10,344 nt of DNA from an uncultured Fibrobacter sp. Its GTDB lineage: Bacteria; Fibrobacterota; Fibrobacteria; Fibrobacterales; Fibrobacteraceae. Positions 6,105-10,344 of this stretch are shown in pieces. How positions within the stretch are numbered: position 1 is the stretch's first letter; each line of letters opens with the position of its first letter. The translations under genes and the position numbers were made by a program. Location: assembly GCA_947306025.1 (NCBI GenBank), contig CAMZFJ010000034.1, positions 1 through 10,344 of the forward strand, read 5' to 3'. The notes beneath the pieces were generated by a model. The model was not told where the DNA came from and ran no database searches. It worked only from the letters and a program-made list of their open reading frames with translations.

Positions 6105-6133
6105 CGCGGCATCTCGTAATACGATTCGCCGCG
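6105..6133. other. Long symmetric hairpin of unknown role
   Basis: CGCGGC (6105-6110) pairs with GCCGCG (6128-6133). After a 3x3 internal loop, TCGT (6114-6117) pairs with ACGA (6121-6124) around loop AAT. There is no T-run on either side. The segment 6083-6148 around it contains no plausible gene. It could be structured RNA or part of a dispersed intergenic element. Confidence 0.4.
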
Positions 6134-6148
6134 TTTCTCGATTAAATC

Positions 6149-6324
6149 TGCAGCATTCGGCTCTTAGAAGTGGCGCAAGCGCCTTTCTCTTCGCCTCAGC
6201 TATAAAAACACAAGCAAGCTTGTTTTTGCAGCATTCGGCACTTAGTAATGGCGCTAAAGCGCCTTTCTCTTCGCCTCGGTCATAAAAACAAGCAAGCTTG
6301 TTTTTGCGTCGTTCGGCTTTTTAG
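6149..6324. repeat. 78-bp tandem repeat, two full copies plus a partial third
   Basis: Copies at 6149-6226 and 6227-6304 begin TGCAGCATTCGGC and end in a GCTTG-plus-T-run; a partial third (6305-6324) begins TGCGTCGTTCGGC and runs into the rubrerythrin stop codon. The copies differ at a few bases and by two compensating 2-nt indels. Each contains a GGCGC...GCGCC hairpin followed by TTTCTCTT, and a CAAGC...GCTTG hairpin flanked by A- and T-tracts. Paired hairpins plus recurring CTCTTCGCCTC suggest a duplicated terminator-type or dispersed intergenic element. The frame happens to stay open across it on the + strand, but the repeat fully accounts for that. Confidence 0.8.
6284..6305 (-). terminator. 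Rubrerythrin intrinsic terminator, likely bidirectional
   Basis: Arms AAAAACAAGC (6284-6293) and GCTTGTTTTT (6296-6305) are perfect 10-bp complements with a 2-nt loop. A- and T-tracts on both sides make it work in either direction. It begins 16 nt after the rubrerythrin stop codon. The equivalent site in the upstream repeat copy (6204-6227) has an extra CA in one arm and would fold less well. Confidence 0.7.
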
Positions 6325-6860
6325 AAATTTTCCTCATGCACTTCGAAATAAGCCTGCGGGTGGGCGCAAACGGGGCAGACTTCCGGGGCCTTGGTGCCCA
6401 CGACGATGTGTCCGCAGTTGCGGCATTCCCAGACCTTGACTTCGCTCTTTTCGAACACTTGTGCGGTTTCCACGTTCTTGAGGAGGGCGCGGTAGCGTTC
6501 TTCGTGCATTTTTTCGATGGCGGCGACTTTGCGGAACTTGGCGGCGAGCGCGGTAAAGCCTTCTTCTTCGGCGGTCTTGGCGAAGCCTTCGTACATGTCC
6601 GTCCATTCGTAGTTTTCGCCGTCAGCGGCAGCTTTCAGGTTCTGTGCGGTATCGCCGATGCCTTCGAGTTCCTTGAACCAAAGCTTAGCGTGTTCTTTTT
6701 CGTTGTCGGCAGTCTTCTGGAACAAGGCTGCGATCTGTTCAAAGCCGTCCTTTTTGGCGCGGCTTGCAAAGTAGGTGTACTTGTTGCGAGCCTGTGATTC
6801 GCCGGCGAATGCTGCTTCAAGGTTCTTTTCGGTCTGTGTGCCTGCGTATTTGTTTGCCAT
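6321..6860 (-). CDS. rbr: Rubrerythrin
   Basis: 179 aa, standard rubrerythrin length. It reduces hydrogen peroxide (and so protects anaerobes against oxygen) in the cytoplasm, taking electrons through a rubredoxin-type iron centre. The N-terminal ferritin-like four-helix domain shows the diiron ligands expected for the family: AGES with E21, NEKEH with E54 and H57, the EEEGF helix (98-102), and EKMHEER with E116 and H119. The C-terminal rubredoxin-like domain has CRNCGH (C146, C149) and CPVCAHP (C162, C165) binding one iron. ATG 6860 is preceded by a GGGAG Shine-Dalgarno about 6 nt away. A TATATT box (6892-6897) on the - strand is a candidate -10 with a poor -35. It is monocistronic by context: divergent from the TIGR02147 gene and closed by the terminator at 6284-6305. 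The + strand open frame opposite it is a shadow. Confidence 0.97.
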   Translation of the reverse strand: MANKYAGTQTEKNLEAAFAGESQARNKYTYFASRAKKDGFEQIAALFQKTADNEKEHAKLWFKELEGIGDTAQNLKAAADGENYEWTDMYEGFAKTAEEEGFTALAAKFRKVAAIEKMHEERYRALLKNVETAQVFEKSEVKVWECRNCGHIVVGTKAPEVCPVCAHPQAYFEVHEENF

Positions 6861-7242
6861 AAAAACTCCCTTATTTGATAGGTTTTGTTTCTAATATACC
6901 TCTTTTTTGCGAATTGTTGCGGTTGTTTTTGAAGGCTTTGAAGAATTATCCGTTTCTTCGTTTTTCTGTCGGTTTTCTCTAAATGATACGAGGTGTATCT
7001 TTTGGTTTTTAAAAATGAAAAAATTCATAAAAAATAGCCGTATTTTTGTAAAAATCTTTAATTTTGTATCATTTTTGTATTGCGTGTGTCCCGCTGAAAA
7101 TCTAAATTTATGTATGTAAGAAAGATCTTTTACTTTAACAATTTACGCATGCGATTAACTCCCAACCCCTAAAACCGAACATGTAAGAACGGTTGTTCTA
7201 ACCAATAGCTAATGACCATTGACCAATAACTAATGACTAAAT
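6861..7242. other. 382-bp divergent intergenic region without a gene
   Basis: AT-rich spacer between rubrerythrin and the TIGR02147 gene, and presumably the promoter region of both. Visible details: TATATT at 6892-6897 (- strand), long A/T tracts at 7010-7080, the palindrome CGCATGCG (7146-7153), a small AGAAC...GTTCT hairpin near 7185-7196, and a direct repeat just before the + strand gene. I see no RNA gene and no convincing small coding sequence. Confidence 0.6.
7201..7238. repeat. 17-bp direct repeat, 21 bp apart, ahead of the TIGR02147 gene
   Basis: ACCAATAGCTAATGACC (7201-7217) and ACCAATAACTAATGACT (7222-7238) match at 15 of 17 positions, offset by 21 bp (two helical turns), ending 4 nt before the start codon. 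No Shine-Dalgarno is present there, so the repeat occupies the ribosome-binding position. It may be an operator or a low-complexity spacer of a type I associate with Fibrobacter. Confidence 0.55.
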
Positions 7243-8076
7243 ATGAAACCGATAACAGAATATAAGGATTACCGCCTGTACATGCAGGACTTTTACGAAG
7301 AACGTAAAAGGACGAGTGCGTTCTCGTGGCGGGAATTTTCCAAACTGGCGGGGTTCAAGTCGCCGGTTTACTTAAAGCTTGTTTGCGAAGGCAAGAGCAG
7401 CTTGAGTCTCGTCAAGATGGAACAGGTCGCACATGCGATGGGGCTTGCGGGGCACGAGTTTGCTTACTTCACGCAAATGGTCAAGTTCGGCAATGCAACG
7501 AAGGACTCCGTGAAAAAAGAGGCGCTTCTTGAAATGCAGAAGATTGCTCGCGAGCATCAAGTGCGCGTTGTCGATGCGGAATCATTTGAATTTTATGAAT
7601 CGTGGAAAAATCCGACGATTCGCGAACTCGCTCCGATGATGCCTGGAAAGCGCCCGCTCGAAGTGGCGAAAACTTGCCATCAGATGATTTCGGCAGAACA
7701 GGTGCGCGATTCGCTCGCATTCCTTGTGCAGACGGGGTTTCTCAAGCGCGAGGCGGAACATACTTATGTGCAGACGGAAAAGACTGTCATCGGCACAAAA
7801 GAGTCGCTACCCATTGCGGTTCGCGGCATGCACAAAGAAATGGCATCGCTTGCGAGAACGGCTATCGACAAGTTCCCGATTGAAGAACGTCATTTCACGG
7901 GGGCAACGCTTGGGCTTTGCGAAGAGGCTTATGCCCGCATTTCTCAGGAACTAGACGCATTTGTACGCAAGGTGGCAAACATCGCTGCCGAATATGAAAA
8001 CATCAACCAAGTTTATCGACTGAATCTTCAGTTGTTTCCTTTAACAAAAAAAGTTCAGGAGGAGTCTCATGAATAA
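7243..8076 (+). CDS. TIGR02147 family protein (DUF4423-like)
   Basis: 277 aa, normal length. The N-terminus ITEYKDYRLYMQDFYEERK followed by SWREFSKLAGFKSPVYLKLVCEGKSSLS (about residues 5-54) is characteristic of TIGR02147, a large paralogous family of Fibrobacter that also occurs in Bdellovibrio-like bacteria. The segment after the YMQDFY helix resembles a helix-turn-helix (EFSKLAGFKSPVYL), and residues about 113-125 (FEFYESWKNPTIREL) plus a second winged-helix-like part (VRDSLAFLVQTGFLKRE, about 152-168) fit DUF4423. A transcription-regulator role is inferred from these; no target or ligand is established. It overlaps the downstream lipoprotein gene by 8 nt (the AGGAGG for that gene lies inside this one), so the two are co-translated. 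This regulator-plus-lipoprotein pairing suggests that it controls or senses the state of its partner. No Shine-Dalgarno is visible before ATG 7243. Confidence 0.92.
   Translation: MKPITEYKDYRLYMQDFYEERKRTSAFSWREFSKLAGFKSPVYLKLVCEGKSSLSLVKMEQVAHAMGLAGHEFAYFTQMVKFGNATKDSVKKEALLEMQKIAREHQVRVVDAESFEFYESWKNPTIRELAPMMPGKRPLEVAKTCHQMISAEQVRDSLAFLVQTGFLKREAEHTYVQTEKTVIGTKESLPIAVRGMHKEMASLARTAIDKFPIEERHFTGATLGLCEEAYARISQELDAFVRKVANIAAEYENINQVYRLNLQLFPLTKKVQEESHE
8057..8062 (+). promoter_or_regulatory. Strong Shine-Dalgarno within the upstream gene
   Basis: AGGAGG, 6 nt before ATG 8069, inside the last codons of the TIGR02147 gene. It fixes the lipoprotein start and, with the 8-nt overlap, indicates translational coupling. 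It is the strongest ribosome-binding site in the window. Confidence 0.85.
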
Positions 8077-9337
8077 CGTAATTAAATTTACCATGGCAGC
8101 GGGTGTTCTCGCTCTATTGGGCTGTACCGATAGCAATGTTAGCGGAGCTGCGATTGAGGGCAATGCTGTTGCAGAAAATAGTAGTTCGTCGGATGGCGCA
8201 AGCAATAGCAGTTCTTCGGTGGTTTCATCGAGTTCAGTTTCTAGCAGTGGCTCGAATGTTGGAGAATATTTTATTGAATTTGCGACAAAACCAACGCAGG
8301 TAATGGCTCTTACTCATGGCGAGGCCTCCGTCTATGGCGAAGAATTTGGTGCCGAAGCTCAGTGCTCTGCTGGGTATAGGAGTTATCTAGCTCGGTTCAA
8401 TGTTGACTATGCTCATATGTTTGTAAAGTCGATGATGATATCAGGCTTTGACGATGCTTGTGATAGTATTTATGATAAGTTTAAAAACTCATGCGCTTCT
8501 GGAATTATCGTTGATTCTGAGCGCCATCCTGAAAGTGCTTGCAATAAAGGCAGATTTAAAGCATTTTGTTATTTGTCAAAGACGGATTCAGTAACAGTTT
8601 GCAGTAATGGACAAGATTGCGAAACAAAAGGTCCTGTTGCTGAGGTTGTATTCGATTCAATCGTGACGGATTTCTTGAGAGAATCTCGTGAAGCCTGTGA
8701 CAATATTGCTGTTGGTATTGATACGACCGCTATGCAACATGAATTGCCTTCAACGCCTGCAGTGGGTGTCGATACAAGCGCGAATCGTTCCTTTGTCATA
8801 AAGCCGAATGTCGAAACATTGAATGTCTCTGATGATGAGCGTGCTGTATTGGATAGCCTTGCGATGGCTTATCCCTCAAAATCTGTAGTAAGTGCAACTA
8901 ATGATTTGCGCATCTATAGTGCGGCGAAGTATGTTTTTAAAACTTCTCCTGAAAAGTATAATGTACGTGCTCGTTGCGATGTCAGTGTATATAGCGAAGA
9001 ACAAGGGCTAATGCTTAATGTTGATTTGTCTATGGAAAATCGTCTTGAAAATACGATTCTTAGTGTCTCTGATTCTGTAATACTTTATATGGTGTCAGGC
9101 GGTTTAAATTCGCCTAGGTATAAAGAATATGCTGAAACTTTGTTCAGAACGGAGTGCGAAGCGACGGCGGGTTCGTTCTATAATTATCCTTCATCGGAAA
9201 TGTTCCAGATGTTGCAGAATTTAGCAATGGCTTGTGCCGTCAAAAATTTCTCGGGCATCACGCTCGAAGCGATTCTTGGCCAGCAGGCGAATTTATGCGT
9301 GAATAAGTCGACTCTTGTCCAAGCTGTTCTAGATTAA
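8069..9337 (+). CDS. Lipoprotein with serine-rich linker, function unknown
   Basis: 422 aa. A lipoprotein signal peptide covers residues 1-18, with hydrophobic MAAGVLALLG and lipobox LLGC at C19. T20 follows rather than Asp, so no inner-membrane retention signal is seen and an outer-membrane location is likely. Residues about 38-62 form a Ser/Asn/Gly linker (SSSS, NSSSS, SSSSVSSSG), the spacer style of Fibrobacter surface proteins. The rest (about 65-422) is unrecognised. It has twelve cysteines after the lipid-modified one (99, 131, 142, 158, 167, 178, 184, 210, 303, 363, 389, 410), mostly in the 99-210 part, which suggests disulfides in an exported domain. No carbohydrate-binding or enzyme motif is evident. 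It is translationally coupled to the TIGR02147 gene. The palindrome-rich spacer follows 9 nt after its stop. Confidence 0.88.
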   Translation: MNNVIKFTMAAGVLALLGCTDSNVSGAAIEGNAVAENSSSSDGASNSSSSVVSSSSVSSSGSNVGEYFIEFATKPTQVMALTHGEASVYGEEFGAEAQCSAGYRSYLARFNVDYAHMFVKSMMISGFDDACDSIYDKFKNSCASGIIVDSERHPESACNKGRFKAFCYLSKTDSVTVCSNGQDCETKGPVAEVVFDSIVTDFLRESREACDNIAVGIDTTAMQHELPSTPAVGVDTSANRSFVIKPNVETLNVSDDERAVLDSLAMAYPSKSVVSATNDLRIYSAAKYVFKTSPEKYNVRARCDVSVYSEEQGLMLNVDLSMENRLENTILSVSDSVILYMVSGGLNSPRYKEYAETLFRTECEATAGSFYNYPSSEMFQMLQNLAMACAVKNFSGITLEAILGQQANLCVNKSTLVQAVLD

Positions 9338-9346
9338 TATATTCTC

Positions 9347-9389
9347 GGATTCTGTCGTTCTGGAGGGTGAGTATCATCCGATAGAATCC
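9347..9389. repeat. Palindromic intergenic element (11-bp stem)
   Basis: GGATTCTGTCG (9347-9357) pairs with CGATAGAATCC (9379-9389), with a single G-U pair, around a 21-nt loop. An alternative 7-bp stem, AGGGTGA (9364-9370) with TCACCCT (9409-9415), overlaps it. The wording (TTCTGGAGGGTGAG, CGATAGAATCCA) resembles dispersed palindromic repeats I associate with Fibrobacter intergenic DNA. A role as lipoprotein-mRNA stabiliser or factor-dependent terminator is possible. Confidence 0.6.
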
Positions 9390-9416
9390 ATTGCGACAAA
9401 ATCATTCGTCACCCTG

Positions 9417-9437
9417 TCCCGGAACAAACGTCCGGGA
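9417..9437. other. Perfect 7-bp hairpin in the spacer before cysK
   Basis: TCCCGGA (9417-9423) and TCCGGGA (9431-9437) pair perfectly around loop ACAAACG. No T-run follows. It is probably the second half of the palindromic intergenic element, or part of a structured cysK leader; CTCCG at 9442-9446 could compete for CGGAG in the hairpin next to cysK. Confidence 0.55.
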
Positions 9438-9480
9438 TAAACTCCGGCGAGGGGCTTAAAACATCAAAAAATACTAGATT

Positions 9481-9510
9481 GTTCTCCGTTCAGTACGGAG
9501 AACTTTTTTT
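9481..9510 (+). terminator. Terminator-like hairpin abutting the cysK start codon
   Basis: GTTCTCCGT (9481-9489) and ACGGAGAAC (9495-9503) form a perfect 9-bp stem with loop TCAGT, followed by seven Ts and then immediately ATG at 9511. It has every mark of an intrinsic terminator. The only Shine-Dalgarno candidate for cysK, GGAG at 9497-9500, lies in the 3' arm. It therefore either ends the lipoprotein transcript, or acts as an attenuator or ribosome-site-masking hairpin for cysK, or both. Confidence 0.75.
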
Positions 9511-10344
9511 ATGGCAATTCACAACAACATTCTTGAAACGATTGGCAATACGCCGCTCGTTCGCATCAACAAGCTCAACAAGGGCGATGCCGAAGTCTAT
9601 GTGAAACTCGAAATGTTCAACCCGCTCGGTAGCGCAAAAGACCGCGTGGCGCTCAATATGATTGAACGTGCCGAAAAAGAAGGCAAGCTCAAGCCGGGGG
9701 CGCTTATCATTGAACCGACGAGCGGCAACACGGGCGTGGGCCTTGCTTATGTGGGTGCAGTCAAGGGCTACAAGGTGGTCCTCACGATGCCGGATTCCAT
9801 GAGCATGGAACGCCGTATGCTTTTGAAGTCGCTCGGTGCCGAAGTGGTGCTGACCGAGGGCGCTAAGGGCATGGCTGGCTGCATCGCAAAGGCGAACGAA
9901 ATCGCTGCCGCCAATCCGGGGAGTTTTATTCCGCAGCAGTTCGACAATCCTGCAAATCCCGAAGCGCATTACCGTACGACTGGTCCTGAAATCTGGCGCG
10001 ATACGGATGGCAAGGTGGATGTGTTCATTGCGACTGCAGGCACGGGTGGAACTGTTTCCGGCACGGCGAAGTTCCTTAAGGAAAAGAATCCGGATATCTA
10101 CGTAATCGCAATTGAACCGGACGATTCCCCGATGATTTCCAAGGGAGTCGCAGGCCCGCACAAGATTCAGGGCATCGGTGCAAACTTTGTCCCCAAGAAT
10201 TACGATCCGAAGGTGATTGACGAAGTGTACCTCACGAGTACCGAAAAGGCGGGGAATGCTGCACGCGCAGCCGCTGCCGAAGAAGGAATTTTCGTCGGGA
10301 TTTCGTCGGGTGCGGCTTGGGAATGCGCTCTCACGGTTGCCAAG
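9511..10344 (+). CDS. cysK: Cysteine synthase A (O-acetylserine sulfhydrylase), 5' part
   Basis: The first 278 codons; the frame is open at the window edge and the full protein should be about 300-310 aa. It makes L-cysteine from O-acetylserine and sulfide in the cytoplasm, using pyridoxal phosphate. Visible hallmarks: N-terminal ETIGNTPLVRIN; NPLGSAKDR with the PLP lysine K43; substrate loop TSGNTG (70-75); phosphate-binding GTGGT (177-181); GIGANFVP (221-228); and GISSG (263-267), whose serine contacts the PLP ring nitrogen. ATG 9511 is supported by the standard family N-terminus, although a terminator-like hairpin ends directly before it. GC is about 55% in a sampled line, typical of the chromosome. 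The long open frame on the opposite strand (9490-10161) is a shadow. Confidence 0.96.
   Translation, partial: MAIHNNILETIGNTPLVRINKLNKGDAEVYVKLEMFNPLGSAKDRVALNMIERAEKEGKLKPGALIIEPTSGNTGVGLAYVGAVKGYKVVLTMPDSMSMERRMLLKSLGAEVVLTEGAKGMAGCIAKANEIAAANPGSFIPQQFDNPANPEAHYRTTGPEIWRDTDGKVDVFIATAGTGGTVSGTAKFLKEKNPDIYVIAIEPDDSPMISKGVAGPHKIQGIGANFVPKNYDPKVIDEVYLTSTEKAGNAARAAAAEEGIFVGISSGAAWECALTVAK

Noticed and set aside
6076..6439. Open frames on the + strand across the 78-bp repeats and the end of rubrerythrin
   Set aside because: Explained by the non-coding tandem repeat (78 is divisible by 3) and by antisense to rubrerythrin; no family resemblance or start site.
6336..6797. 153-codon + strand open frame opposite rubrerythrin
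   Set aside because: Antisense shadow of a well-supported gene with biased codon use.
6907..7119. Small + strand open frame whose start (RIVAVVFEGFEEL) resembles the DJ-1/PfpI N-terminus
   Set aside because: TTG start with no Shine-Dalgarno, similarity ends after about 13 residues, and the rest is low-complexity AT-rich translation; most likely coincidence.
9490..10161. 223-codon - strand open frame opposite cysK
   Set aside because: Antisense shadow of cysK; composition and Arg/His-rich translation are typical of such shadows.
1..10344. tRNA, rRNA, insertion sequence or integrase/attachment site
   Set aside because: I looked for cloverleaf-like segments, transposase or integrase motifs and terminal repeats with target duplications and saw none.

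Overview
The window reads as a chromosomal stretch of a Fibrobacter-type bacterium. Three things point there: a TIGR02147-family protein (a paralogous family first defined in Fibrobacter succinogenes), translationally coupled to a lipoprotein with a serine-rich linker after its lipobox, a style common in that genus; a rubrerythrin of anaerobic type; and housekeeping DNA of roughly 50-55% GC next to much more AT-rich accessory DNA. The taxonomic call is inference from protein style, since no rRNA or other marker is present.

Region 1 (1-2424, + strand) is the end of a defence-like operon. It opens with the last ~114 codons of a type ISP restriction-modification/helicase protein. Three tightly spaced AT-rich genes follow: an unrecognised 192-aa protein, an abortive-infection C-terminal (Abi_C) protein with an R-x6-H motif, and a protein carrying two gapless copies of the short ExoX-like C-terminal module. 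Gaps of 14, 15 and 24 nt suggest one transcript.

Region 2 (2425-5881, - strand) converges on it. From 3' to 5' of that strand's transcription it holds a decayed TIGR02391-type gene with two adjacent in-frame stops; a 584-aa ABC-type ATPase fused to a Toprim/DUF4435-like nuclease domain (OLD/PARIS-like architecture); and a 438-aa AAA_14/DUF4143 ATPase. The ATPase-Toprim gene and the dead gene probably once formed a two-gene module.

Region 3 (5882-6320) has no gene but is dense in structure: three 33-bp-period repeats upstream of the DUF4143 ATPase, a run of hairpins, and a 78-bp tandem repeat containing terminator-like hairpins at the 3' end of rubrerythrin.

Region 4 (6321-10344) returns to ordinary chromosomal genes: rubrerythrin (- strand), a 382-bp AT-rich divergent intergenic region, the TIGR02147 protein overlapping a lipoprotein gene by 8 nt, a palindrome-rich spacer, and the first 278 codons of cysteine synthase (cysK). 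A terminator-like hairpin ends directly at the cysK start codon.

The best candidates for undescribed biology are the single-chain ATPase-Toprim protein with its dead partner, the Abi_C/ExoX-repeat accessory genes behind the type ISP enzyme, the 33-bp iterons, and the hairpin abutting cysK.
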